The notes below the pieces were generated by a model. It ran no database searches and had not been told where the DNA came from. It saw nothing but the letters and a program-made list of their open reading frames with translations. A program made the position numbers and the translations under genes. A DNA stretch of 64,000 bases from Papio anubis. Its lineage: Eukaryota; Chordata; Mammalia; Primates; Cercopithecidae. Where the stretch lies: contig NC_044977.1 in the NCBI RefSeq assembly GCF_008728515.1, forward strand, positions 192,881,526 to 192,945,525. The letters are read 5' to 3'. Below are positions 30,845 through 39,965 of this stretch, in pieces. Numbering within the stretch: position 1 is the first letter of the stretch; every line of letters starts with the position of its first letter.

Positions 30845-30980
30845 CCTAATTTTTGTATCTTTTGTAGAGACAAAGTTTCTCCACGTTGCCGGGCTTGTTT
30901 GGAACTCCTGGGCTCAAGTGATCCTCCCACCTCAGCCTCTCAAAGTGCTAGGATTACAGGTGTGGGCCACCACGCTCAGC
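30845..30980 (-). mobile_element. outer Alu, remaining left arm
   Basis: 'aatttttgtatcttttgtag' to 'ggccaccacgctcagc' completes the Alu begun at 30379. Confidence 0.9.
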
Positions 30981-30984
30981 AAAT

Positions 30985-31310
30985 GAAATTCTTTATTCCA
31001 ATGTCACCTGCTCAGAGAGGATGAGCTGGGCCAGGTACGTAGAGGCCACTCACTGTCCTATCTCCCCCGCTGCAAGCCGTGATACATTTTCACCGCTTGA
31101 AATTCTCCCTGTGAGTAAGTTCTGGCTGAGACGGGACCTCGTCTTGCTCGGCTCTGTTTCCCGGGGCTTAGTGCTGCCTAAGTGCTTCCCGCTTCCTGGG
31201 TTGTTGGGATGAAGCTGAGCGGAGTAGGGCTGCACAGGACTGTTCCACAAGAAGAAGAAGGCGGAGAAGTCTCCCCTGGGACAGTCTGGGAAAGGGAAGA
31301 AAATATTTTA
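30985..31310. other. no recognised feature
   Basis: Unique sequence; overlapping ORFs of about 65 codons on both strands are unsupported. Confidence 0.5.
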
Positions 31311-31598
31311 CTTTTTTTTTTTTTTTTTTTTTTTTGAGACGGAGTCTCGGCTGTGTCACCCAGGCTGGAGTGGCGGATCTCGCTCACTGCAAAGCTCCAG
31401 CCCCAGGCCCAAGGGATTCTCCTTGCCTCAGCCTCCTGAGTAGCTGGGACTACAGGTGTGCTACGCACGCCCAGCCAAGTTTTGTATTTTAGTAGAGACG
31501 GGGTTTCACTGCTAGCTAGGATGGTCTTGATCTCCTGACCATGATCCACCCGCCGCCTCCCAAAGTGCTGGACAGGCTTGAGCCATCAGCCTCGCCAA
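31311..31598 (-). mobile_element. Alu with many small indels
   Basis: Antisense Alu with a T run of about 24. Its body is full of short deletions ('gctggagtggcggatctcgc'), unlike the clean Alus around it. Confidence 0.88.
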
Positions 31599-31871
31599 GA
31601 AAATATACTTCTATTGACAGGAGGCCACGAAAACACTCAAGACGCTTCATCCCAGAAGAGCAGTGACCAGGGCAGTTGGGACACAGTCAGAGAATCTGGA
31701 GTGAGAGATCCTGGCCTCTGACTTCATAGGGAAACCAGAACCAGACGATCCACGCTGGAGGGGCCTCCGAGCTCATTCCAGCCGACTCTTCACAGCTTCA
31801 GTGTCTGGAATTTGCAGGGAAGGGACAGTGAGTGGCTCCTGGTTCTGGGTTTCCCCAGTCATAGACATACT
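31599..31871. other. no recognised feature
   Basis: Short unique stretch between Alus. Confidence 0.5.
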
Positions 31872-32007
31872 TGGCCAGGCGCGGTGGCTCACGCCTCTAA
31901 TCCCAGCACTTTGGGAGGCTGAGGCAGGAGGGTCACTTGAGCCCAGAAGTTTGAGACCAGCCTGGGCAACACAGTGAGACCCTGACTCTATAAAAACATT
32001 TAAAAAT
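31872..32007 (+). mobile_element. left Alu monomer
   Basis: Left arm only, 'ggccaggcgcggtggctcac' to 'ctctataaaaacatttaaaa', with a full Alu fused behind. Confidence 0.88.
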
Positions 32008-32330
32008 GGCCGGACCCGGTGGCTCACGCCTGTAATCCCAGCACTTTGGGAGGCCAAGGCAGGTGGGATCACCTGAGGTCAGAGCTTGAGGACCCGCCTG
32101 GCCAATATGAAACCCTCGCCTCTACTACAAAAATAAAAAAATTAGCTGGGCATAGGGGCACCTGTAATCCCAGCTACTCCGGAGGCCGAGGCAGGAGAAT
32201 CCATGAACCCAGGAGGTGGGGGTTGCAGTGAGCCGAGGTCGGCGCCATTGCCCTCCAGCCTGGGCGACAAGAGCAAAAGTCCGTCTCAATAAATAAATAA
32301 ATAATGAAAAGAAAAATAAATAAATAAATA
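32008..32330 (+). mobile_element. Alu with AAAT tail
   Basis: Sense Alu 'ggccggacccggtggctcac', some indels, ending in AAAT units from 32288 to 32330. Confidence 0.92.
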
Positions 32331-32338
32331 TATAAAAT

Positions 32339-32485
32339 GGGCCAGGCACAGTGGCTCATGCCTGTAATCCCAGCACTCTGGGAGGCTGAGGTGGGTGGAT
32401 CTCTTAAGCCCAGGAGTTCGAGACCAGCCTTGGCAACATAGTGAGACCTTGTCTCTAAAAAAATAAAATAAAGTAAAATAATTTT
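32339..32485 (+). mobile_element. left Alu monomer
   Basis: Left arm 'gggccaggcacagtggctca' to 'accttgtctctaaaaaaat', with an AAAT/AAAG tail. Third sense Alu unit in a row. Confidence 0.88.
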
Positions 32486-32633
32486 AAAGAGATCAGCCAC
32501 TCTACCCCAGGCCTCTAAGCACGTGCCAGTCCTCCCAGGCACTGCAGCATGTGTCCGTCTTGAGGATAGAGAGGTTGCAGAGCCTCCTCACTGAAGACTC
32601 CTTTAAAAAAAAAAATTATAGAGACATGGTCTG

Positions 32634-32917
32634 GGCCAGGCACGGTGGCTCACGCCTGTAATCCCAGCACTTTGGGAGGCCAAGGCAGGCAGATCACTTG
32701 AGGTCAAGAGTTCAAGACCAGTCTGGCCAACATGGTGAAACCCCATCTCTACTAAAATACAAAAAATCAGCCAGTTGTAGGCAGGTGCCTATACTCCCAG
32801 CTACTCGGGAGGCTGAGGCACGAGAATTGCTTGATCCTGGCAGGTGGAGGTTGCAGTGAGCTGAGATCGTGCCACTGCACTCTAGCCTGGGTAATAAAGA
32901 GAGACTCCATTAAAAAA
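32634..32917 (+). mobile_element. Alu nested in antisense Alu arm
   Basis: Sense Alu 'gggccaggcacggtggctca' to 'gagactccattaaaaaaag'. Confidence 0.93.
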
Positions 32918-32952
32918 AGAGAGAGAGAGAGACACACACACACACACACACA
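32918..32952. repeat. (GA)n(CA)n microsatellite
   Basis: GA units followed by CA units grown from the tail of the preceding Alu. Confidence 0.95.
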
Positions 32953-33063
32953 GAATCTACTGTGTTGTCCTGGCTGGTCTCCAACTCCTGGCCTCAGGCA
33001 ATCCTCTCATCTCAGCTTTCCAAAGGGCTGGGATCACAGGCGTGAGCCACCACGCCCGGCCAG

Positions 33064-33641
33064 TGACTCCTTTTTTATCAGTCCCCATTCAGGGAGTTCT
33101 TCTTTATACCGGGTTACATCTTCTGCCACTATAATTATAAATGTAATAATTTCATTGTTTTCCTCTCATTACAGAGCACTTGAGAGATATGAAAAATATA
33201 TACTTGGAAGACATATGAATTGTAAGGAAGGAAAAAATATTACCAATAAGCCCCCGCCCTGGAAATATAACTTGCTCGTGTTTTAGCATATTTTCTGCTG
33301 TGCTTTTCTCTCCGCACTTCAAGTCATATATGTAGGTGCCATTGGCATCGCCTGTTTCCTCCCTGTGAGGATCTGATCTCTGCATTTACCATCAAGAATG
33401 CAGCTTCCCAGAAGGTTCATCTGTTGGGTCCAGCTCCTTGCTCCCCAGGCGGGGATTCGGCCCGCCAGGCACCGCTGACTGGAGCAGCTGCCCCGCAGAG
33501 ACACAGGTGTCTTCTCCCCAGTGTGCTCTGTCCCGAAACCCTCAAGGAAGAAGAGCTTCTTGTCGGTGGAGCACAAAAAGAGTTGCTCCCGGGGAAGGGT
33601 GCTCGGAGGGGCAAGACAGAAAGCTGGGGTTGAAACTCTGA
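33064..33641. other. no recognised feature
   Basis: Unique sequence; the last 270 bp are GC-rich with overlapping ORFs on both strands. No exon signal I can support. Confidence 0.45.
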
Positions 33642-33779
33642 GCCGGCCATGATGGCTCACACCTGGAATCCCAGCACTTTGGGAGGCCAAGGTGGGAGGA
33701 TCTCTCGAGCGCAAGAGTTGGAGACCAGCCTAGGCAACATGGCAAGACCCCGTCTCTACAAAAGAAAAAAAAAAAAAGA
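33642..33779 (+). mobile_element. left Alu monomer
   Basis: 'gccggccatgatggctcaca' to 'gaccccgtctctacaaaag' with its own A-tail. Confidence 0.88.
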
Positions 33780-34474
33780 AACTCTGAAAGCCCCTGTAAT
33801 CATGGTTTTTGTGGATCAACACAATCAAGACAGCATCTGGGACAAAGGGAACGGCAACGCCTCCACCACATCTTATGCTAGACACAGCTGGCCCTGTGTC
33901 ACTTCCATCCAGCAGGGCCTGTTCATGTCCAGAGTCATCTACACAGCCCCTCAGGGTCTCCCTCACTTAAAGCTCCAACGGGACAATCATGACTTTGCTT
34001 GGCTTTGTAGCTGGTGACTTATACTGAAACCTAGACGGTTCCGCCTGGATGCCCCTCACGAAGCTTGACTTGTTGCTGATTCTCTGATGTGAGAGCAGGT
34101 GGTTCCCATCTCCTGGCTGGGACGCCAGGTGTTTCTGTGGCTCAGCTTGTGAGACGCTGGAGAGCATCAGTCTCTGTCCTCATCCAGTTGGCTGAAGATA
34201 TCAGGTCAATCAGCATGGCCCACAACCACTCCCTCATCCACGGAGCTGGCCCGAGGCCACGGCCCACCGGCCTCAGCGTCCACATTTCTCCCAAGGCTAC
34301 ATTCCAGGAAGCCTCCACCCAGCCCAGCCAGCCATTCACCTTGCCTCTGGCTTATCAGCATAAGGACCAGGATGTTCCCACGGCCGCCTGCATGAGCATT
34401 CCGTGGAAACTCAAGAACTTTTTACAAGTCGTTCCTTCATTCAAAGCCCCACACGGGTTTCCTGTTCCGCTCAA
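33780..34474. other. no recognised feature
   Basis: Unique sequence. A 246-codon ORF (34089-34829) starts here but runs on into L2 and Alu, so it is not a gene. Confidence 0.5.
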
Positions 34475-34681
34475 ACCAAGTCCTTATAGTGGCCATGCTC
34501 TCCAGTGCCGCTCGGCTCCCGGCTGTTCCTCCAATATGTCAAGCACGCTTCTGCCTCAGGGACTTTGCATGGCTGCCCCTCTACGTGGAACGTTCCCACC
34601 TCGAGTATCCATTTCGCTACATCTCTCCTTCAAGTTTTTGTTCAAACCTCATCTTCTCAGTGAAACCCACCTTGTCCCCCA

Positions 34682-34707
34682 TATAGATATATATATATAT
34701 ATATATA
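34682..34707. repeat. (TA)n at the Alu tail
   Basis: About eleven TA steps joined to the T run of the antisense Alu. Confidence 0.95.
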
Positions 34708-35003
34708 TTTTTTTTTTTGGAGATAGAGTCTCACTCTTGTCGCCCAGGCTGGAGTGCAATGGTGTGATATTGGCTCACTGTAACCTCCACCTCCAGGGTT
34801 CAAGCGATTCTCCTGCCTCAGCCTCCTGAGTAGCTGGGATTACAGGTGCCCGCCACCATGCCCAATGAATTTTTGTATTTTTAGTAGAGATGGGGTTTCA
34901 CTATGTTGACCAGGCTGGTCTCAAACTCCTGACCTCAGGCGATCCACCCGCCTTGGCCTCCCAAAATGCTGGGACTACAGGCGTGCGCCACCATGCCCGG
35001 CTG
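34708..35003 (-). mobile_element. Alu in L2, with target duplication
   Basis: Antisense Alu ending 'ccaccatgcccggc'. 'tgtcccccatat' occurs on both sides (34674-34685 and about 35002-35013). Confidence 0.94.
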
Positions 35004-35295
35004 TCCCCCATATTTACCACTGCAGTCTGCATTCCCACCAGCACTTCTGATCCCCTTATCCTGTCATCCTCTTTTATTTTTAATAGCTCTTATTACCTTC
35101 TAACACATGACATAATTAACTCATATATTGTGGTTATTCCTGTCAACCCCCACCCTGCCACAGCCAGAATGCAGGCTCCACCAGGCAGGGATTCCTGTCT
35201 CTTCTGTTCACTGATAGATCTGCAGTGTCTAGAATGTGCCGCACACGAAGCAGGGGTACGATCATGAGTGAATGAATCGTAAATGAATGAAAGGT

Positions 35296-35826
35296 ATTTA
35301 GAATCCAATCTGCTTGTAGGGGGAAATTCCTAATGGGAAAGAATAAGTATACTTTTACTGAGGACCAGAGGCAGACGTTGGAGGGGTCATGTCTGCCTCA
35401 GTCAGGGATCCGGGTTTATTTTGGAATCTCCAGCTCATTCTTTCACTCTGCCCAGGCTGGAAGGGAGAGGAAGTGGGCTCCCCGTGTGCACGGGACATCA
35501 GGACATCTACCGGCGACACGAGGCCTTCCTGGAGGCTTCTACGACGGAAACAGGCAGAGACGCCTCGACTTGCCTTAGCCCCATCTTGTATGAATGAGTT
35601 TTGACTTTCAGATAACTACTGGGACAGTCACAAGGGTGAGGAGCCAGTCCGGGTGACCGAGGGCCTGCAGAAATACTCCTCGAGACGGTCTTCTTCCTGA
35701 GCTCAGCTGGGATGACGTGAACGATGGCCCAAAGCAGCAGGGGTGTGGTGGAAAGAGTTCAATAGCCAGAGGATCTTCAGCTTCCACCTCTGCCACTTAC
35801 GAGCTCGGCGACAGGTTTGGAAGCCG
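35296..35826. other. unique stretch with MIR trace
   Basis: No gene recognised. 'ccacctctgccacttacgag' near 35787-35806 is a sense MIR core piece. Confidence 0.45.
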
Positions 35827-36706
35827 CTCTGTGGTAGGCAGAATCACGGTCCCCGGGGTGTCCGTGCCCTAATTCCCAGAACTTATGACTGTGTTACACC
35901 ACACAGCAAAGTGGACTTTGCAAATGTGAGCGAGGTTATATCCTTGGTTATCCCAGTGGACCCAGTCTAATCACGGGAGCCCTCAAAAGTGGAAAACTCG
36001 CTCTGGATAAAGGCAGAAGACACATGAGACACAAAGGAGGCCAGAGAGCTTGGAGGCATGAGCAGGAGCCACCACTGCTGGCTTCGAAGATGAAGGAACG
36101 GAGCCACAAGCCAAGGGCCGCAGGTGGCCTCTAGAAGCTGAGAAAGGCCTGCAGGTGGCAGCCAGCAGGAAACAAGCCCTTCATCCCAAACCACATGCAA
36201 CTGAATTTCACCAGTAGCCTGCACAGGACTGGAGGCAGATCAGCCTGGCCTGTACCTTGATTTTGGTTTTGTGAAGCAGTGAGCCAGGCTGTGCCTGGAC
36301 CTCCCAATCACAGAACTGTGACCTAATCCATTTGTGGGGTTTTTGTTTTGTTTTGTGTTTTTGAGATGGAGTTTTTGCTCTTGTTGCCCAGGCTGGAGTG
36401 CAGTGGTGCGATCTCAGCTCACTGCAACCTCCGCCTCCCGGGTTCAAGCGATTTTCCTGCCTCAGCCTCCTGAGTAACTGCACGACAGGTGCGCACCACC
36501 ACACCCGGCTAATTTTTGTATTTTCAGTAAAGAAAGGGTTTTTTCAGGTTGGCCAGGCTGGTCTTGAACTCCTGACCTCAAATGATCCACCAGACTCGGC
36601 CTCCCAAAGTGCTGGGACTACAGGCATGAGCCACTGTGCCCACCCCATTTGTGTGGTTTTAAGATGCTCGATTTGTGTTAAGTTGTTATAGCAACAACAG
36701 AAAATA
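35827..36706 (+). mobile_element. old LTR-type repeat, split by an Alu
   Basis: 'tctgtggtaggcagaatcac', 'aaagtggactttgcaaatgt', 'cactgctggcttcgaagatg' and, after the Alu, 'tttaagatgctcgatttgtg' follow a common mammalian LTR-like repeat of MaLR/ERVL type. I could not fix the family. Non-coding. Confidence 0.55.
36340..36645 (-). mobile_element. Alu
   Basis: Antisense Alu with a GTTTT tail. 'ccatttgtg' flanks both ends, a likely short target-site duplication. Confidence 0.93.
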
Positions 36707-36914
36707 GATCTCCCTGAGCCTTGATTTTCTCAGATCTCTCTGAGCCTTGGTTTTCTCGGATCTCCCTGAGCCTTGGTTTTCTCGGATCTCCCTGAGCCTT
36801 GGTTTTCTCGGATCTCCCTGAGCCTTGGTTTTCTCGGATCTCCCTGAGCCTTGGTTTTCTCGGATCTCCCTGAGCCTTGGTTTTCTCGGATCTCCCTGAG
36901 CCTTGGTTTTCTCG
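36707..36914. repeat. 26-bp minisatellite, exactly 8 copies
   Basis: Eight head-to-tail 26-bp units starting 'gatctccctgagccttggtt'. The first two carry a few variants and the rest are nearly identical. The last unit flows into MIR sequence, and the unit's 'ctgagccttggttttctc' is itself the MIR core, so the array grew from a MIR. Homogeneity suggests recent expansion. Confidence 0.97.
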
Positions 36915-37020
36915 GCTGTGACGTGGAGATGATGATTATGGCATCCATCTTGCCGACTGGCAGCAACTAAATGAAATAAGCAGGAAGGGGCTTTGTAAAC
37001 TGTTCTCTACAACACAAGGC
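36915..37020 (+). mobile_element. MIR remainder
   Basis: 'gctgtgacgtggagatgatg' and 'aatgaaataagcaggaagg' continue the MIR from which the minisatellite arose. Confidence 0.55.
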
Positions 37021-37149
37021 TGTAAATGTTCTATAACTGAGCAATCTGCTCCTTATCAGGGCTCATCTCTCAGCCTGGAGAGAGGCAAAAAAAGAGGAAA
37101 ATTCAGCCAACCACTCAGTTCAGATCAGGATTCCAGGTACATTCAAGAA

Positions 37150-37560
37150 GAGCAATGGAGCTGGCGCGACGCCGGCGGGAACTGCGTGATCGGTGCGGGA
37201 GCTCGGCGTGATCGGCGTGACTGGCGTGATCGGTGACGCTGGCGTGAGTTCGGCTGTGGAGCCTGCGTGACGCCGGTGACGCCGGTGATCGGCGTGATAC
37301 CGGCGCGACGCCGGTACGGGATCGACGCGGAGCTCGGTGACGCCGGTGGAACTGCGGATCGGTGATCGGTGCGATCGGTGATTGGCGTGAGTTCGGCGCG
37401 GACGCTGGCGTGAGCTCGCTGCGGCGCTCGGCGTGACTGCGTGACTGGCGTGATGCTCGGCGTGGGGACTGGCGTGACGCCGGCGGATTACCGGTGCGTG
37501 GGGATTTCGGTGGGATTGGCGGTGGCGCCGGTGCGGGAGCTCGGCGTGGTCAACCTGTCG
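37150..37560. repeat. CpG-dense degenerate minisatellite
   Basis: About 400 bp built of short variants of 'cggcgtgatc', 'cggtgacgcc' and 'ggcgtgagctcgg', with a CpG roughly every five to six bases. Units are irregular, in part perhaps from consensus indels. A 173-codon minus ORF rich in His, Arg, Pro and Ala (37120-37641) is a by-product. CpG density this high is unusual outside CpG islands and suggests an unmethylated or recently expanded array. Confidence 0.85.
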
Positions 37561-37588
37561 TCCACCGGGCTGATACCGATGATGATCC

Positions 37589-37648
37589 CTGAGCCCAGAG
37601 TTCAACGCCAGCCAGGGTAACATAGTGAGATCCTCTCTCAAAGAAAAA
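37589..37648 (+). mobile_element. Alu left-arm fragment
   Basis: 'gttcaacgccagccagggta' and 'acatagtgagatcctctctc' with an A-rich tail at 37638-37650. The RAF1 copy starts directly behind it. Confidence 0.7.
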
Positions 37649-37916
37649 AGAACGCGGGCGCTTGGGCCGCCATCCTAGATGGGGGAGTAAGAGGAGAACG
37701 GCCAGGAGGCAGGGAGGGTTTCTGCTGCCTCCCTTTGGCCCCAAAAAGGGCCTGTGGCTCCCCGGCTTTGGGGCGCCAAGTGCCCTGAGGCGCAGGCTCC
37801 GACGCTGGGCTGCTCGGGTCTGTGCCCCGGCTGGGGACTTAACGCGACCACTCCTCCCGCCGCCTCACCCCGGGCCGAGACAGGGACTAGTGTGAAGAAT
37901 TGTTTAAGCTGCATCA
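37649..37916 (+). other. RAF1-derived 5' UTR
   Basis: 'gggcgcttgggccgccatcc' through 'tgtttaagctgcatca' matches RAF1 exon 1/2 5' UTR as I recall it. The presence of this far-upstream sequence means an almost full-length mRNA was copied. It stays GC-rich with many CpGs. Confidence 0.88.
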
Positions 37917-38254
37917 GTGGAGCACATGGCTAGGGAGCCCCTGAAGACGATCAGCCGGGTTTTGGATTCAAGATGCCGTGGTTTGATGGCTCCAGCTGCA
38001 CTTCTCCTGCCATAAGTTCAGCAGTTCGGGATCAGCGCCGGGCATCAGATGATGGCAAACGCACAGATCCTTCTAAGACAAGCAACACTACCCGTGTTTT
38101 CTTGCCAAACAAGGAAAGAACAGTGGTCCATGTGCGAAATGGAATGAGCTTGCACGACTGCCTTATGAAAGCCCTCGAGGTGAGGGGCCTGCAACCAGAG
38201 CGCTGTGCAGTGTTCAGACTTCTCCACCAACACGAAGGTCAAAAAGCAGCTTAG
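37917..38254 (+). pseudogene. RAF1: RAF1 copy: N terminus and RAS-binding domain
   Basis: Canonical start is mutated to GTG at 37917; an internal ATG at 37973 opens 93 codons. The translation has the start of the RAS-binding domain (TRVFLPNKERTVVHVRNGM, LHDCLMKALEV). A one-base loss before 'gcttagattgg' shifts the frame and gives TAG at 38252-38254, where the parent continues into the rest of the domain. Confidence 0.93.
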
Positions 38255-38385
38255 ATTGGAATACTGATGCTGCCTCTTTGATTGGAGAAGAACTTCAAGT
38301 AGATTTCCTGGATCGTGTTCCGCTGACAACACACAGCTTTGCTCGACGCATGCTCCTGAAGCTTTGCCTTCTGTGACATCTGGTC
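38255..38385 (+). pseudogene. RAF1: RAF1 copy: end of RBD and start of C1 domain, out of frame
   Basis: 'attggagaagaacttcaagt' to 'ccttctgtgacatctggtcg' is RAF1 sequence, but small insertions ('gctttgcc', 'ctggtcgtg') scramble the frame. They destroy the second cysteine of the first zinc-binding CxxC pair. Confidence 0.9.
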
Positions 38386-39055
38386 GTGAAATTCCTGCTC
38401 AATGGATTTCGGTGTCAGACGTGTGGCTACAGATTTCATGAGCACTGTAGCACCAAAGTACCTACTATGTGTGTGGACTGGAGTAATATCAGACAACTCC
38501 TATTGTTTCCAAATTCCACTATTGCTGATAGTGGAGTCCCAGCTCTACCTTCTTTGACTATGTGTCGTGATGCAGCCGGGCCTCAAGTTTCCAGGATGCC
38601 TGTTAGTTCTCAGCACAGGTATTCTACACCTCACGCCTTCACCTTTAACACCTCCAGCCCCTCATCTGAAGGTTCCCTCTCCCAGAGGCCGAGGTCAACG
38701 TCCACACTAATGTCCACATGGGTCGACGTCCACACTAACGTCCACATGGTCAGCACCACCCTGCCTGTGGACAGCAGGATGATTGAGGATGCAATTCGAA
38801 GTCACAGCGAGTCAGCCTCACCTTCAGCCCTGTCCAGTAGCCCCAACAATCTGAGCCCAACAGGCTGGTCACAGCCGAAAACACCCGTGCCAGCACAGAG
38901 AGAGCGGGCACCAGTATCCGGGACCCAGGCGAAAAACAAAATTAGGCCTCGTGGACAGAGAGACTCAAGCTCTTACTGGGAAACAGAAGCCAGTGAAGTG
39001 ATGCTGTCCACTCAGACTGGGTCAGGCTCTTTTGGAACTGTTTATAAGGGCACAT
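38386..39055 (+). pseudogene. RAF1: RAF1 copy: C1 end, CR2 and glycine-rich loop
   Basis: Open frame of 229 codons (38386-39075). It shows the C1 tail FRCQTCGYRFHEHCSTKVPT, the serine-rich CR2 with the S259-type RSTST site, and the kinase glycine-rich loop GSGSFGTVYKG. A 28-bp duplication lies at 38693-38748. A one-base loss in 'catgcacgg' ends the frame just after the glycine loop, so the last 20 bases overlap another frame. Confidence 0.95.
38693..38748. repeat. 28-bp tandem duplication in RAF1 copy
   Basis: Units 38693-38720 and 38721-38748 start 'ggtcaacgtccacactaa' and differ at two sites. Each lacks one C present in the parent, so the loss came first. Loss of one base plus gain of 28 equals +27, which restores the downstream frame. 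Confidence 0.93.
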
Positions 39056-39500
39056 GCACGGAGACGTTGCAGTAAACATCCTAAAGGTTGTCAACCCAAC
39101 CCCAGAGCAATTCCAGGCCTTCAGGAATGAGGTGGCTGTTCTGTGCAAAACACGGTGTGTGAACATTCTGCTTTTCATGGGGTACGTGACAAAGGACAAC
39201 CTGGCAATTGTGACCCAGTGGTGCGAGGGCAGCAGCCTCTACAAACACCTGCGTGTCCAGGAGACCAAGTTTCAGATGTTCCAGCTAATGGACACTGCCC
39301 GGCAGACGGCTCAGGGAATGGACTATTTGCATGCAAAGAACATCATCCACAGAGACATGAAATCCAACAATACATTTCCCCATGAAGGCCTAACAGTGAA
39401 AACTGGAGATTTTGGTTTGGCAACAGTAAAGTCACGCTGGAGTGGTTCTCAGCAGGTTGAACAACCTGCTGGCTCTGTCCTGTGGATGGTCCCGGGGTGA
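39056..39500 (+). pseudogene. RAF1: RAF1 copy: kinase domain to activation segment
   Basis: Frame 39054-39500. VAVKILK reads VAVNILK, removing the ATP-binding lysine. The catalytic loop HRDMKSNN and the DFG motif (GDFGLATVKSRW) are intact. The APE motif is broken by a one-base loss that gives TGA at 39498-39500. Catalysis would be impossible even without the frameshifts. Confidence 0.95.
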
Positions 39501-39965
39501 TCTGAATGCAGGATAACAACCCATTCAGTTTCCAGTCGGATGTCCACTCCTATGGCATCGTGTCGTATGAGCCAATGACAGGGGAGCTTCCTTACTCTCA
39601 CACCAACAACCGAGATCAGATCATCTTCGTGGTGGGCCGAGGGATGCCTCCCCACATCTTAGTAAGCTATGTAAGAACTGCCCCAAAGCGATGAAGAGGC
39701 TGGTCGCTGACTGTGTGAAGAAAGTAAAGGGAGAGAGGCCTCTTTTCCCCAGATCCTGTCTTCCATTGAGCTGCTCCAACACTCTCTACCGAAGATCAGC
39801 CGGAGCGCTTCCGAGCCGCCCTTGCATCGGGCAGCCCACACTGAGGATATCGATGCCTGCACGCTGACCACGTCCCCTTCCAAGCCACCCTTGCACCGGG
39901 CAGCCCACACCGAGGATGTCGATGCCTGCACGCTGACCACGTCCCCGAGGCTGCCTGTGTTCTGG
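39501..39965 (+). pseudogene. RAF1: RAF1 copy: kinase C-lobe and C terminus, stop lost
   Basis: 'atgcaggataacaacccatt' begins an open frame (39506-39694) with SFQSDVHSYGIV and MTGELPYSH. A small loss at 'gggatgcctcccc' shifts it. The C-terminal 14-3-3 region (parent S621) is followed by a 69-bp in-frame duplication, and the parental TAG reads TGG. Confidence 0.93.
39809..39946. repeat. 69-bp in-frame duplication in RAF1 copy
   Basis: Units 39809-39877 and 39878-39946 start at the codon for parent S621 and end at P643. They differ at a handful of sites. The period of 69 equals 23 codons, so the reading frame is kept. Confidence 0.95.

Larger units (their letters stand above)
32605..33063 (-). 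mobile_element. antisense Alu left arm interrupted by sense Alu
   Basis: 'attatagagacatggtct' (32615-32633) continues at 'actgtgttgtcctggctgg' (about 32957) and ends 'gccaccacgcccggcc'. In between lie a complete sense Alu and a dinucleotide repeat. Confidence 0.8.
34475..35295 (+). mobile_element. LINE-2 3' end, split by an Alu
   Basis: Sense L2: 'gggactttgcatggctgccc', 'tttgttcaaacctcatcttc', then after the Alu 'cagaatgcaggctccaccag' and 'aatgaatcgtaaatgaatg', in consensus order. Non-coding relic. Confidence 0.8.

Noticed and set aside
34089..34829. 246-codon plus ORF
   Set aside because: It runs through unique DNA, an L2, a TA repeat and into an Alu, so it is a chance frame.
36707..36914. 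CRISPR-like array
   Set aside because: Units are contiguous with no spacers, the host is a primate, and the unit is MIR sequence.
36730..36966. Minus ORF with a repeated 26-residue pattern
   Set aside because: The pattern is the 26-bp minisatellite read in three frames in turn (78 bp = 26 codons), not a repeat protein.
37120..37641. 173-codon minus ORF rich in His, Arg, Pro and Ala
   Set aside because: It is the reverse of the CpG-rich minisatellite and runs into an Alu fragment; low complexity explains it.
37917..39965. Functional RAF1 gene or exon
   Set aside because: No introns, lost start and stop codons, several frameshifts and loss of the ATP-binding lysine.
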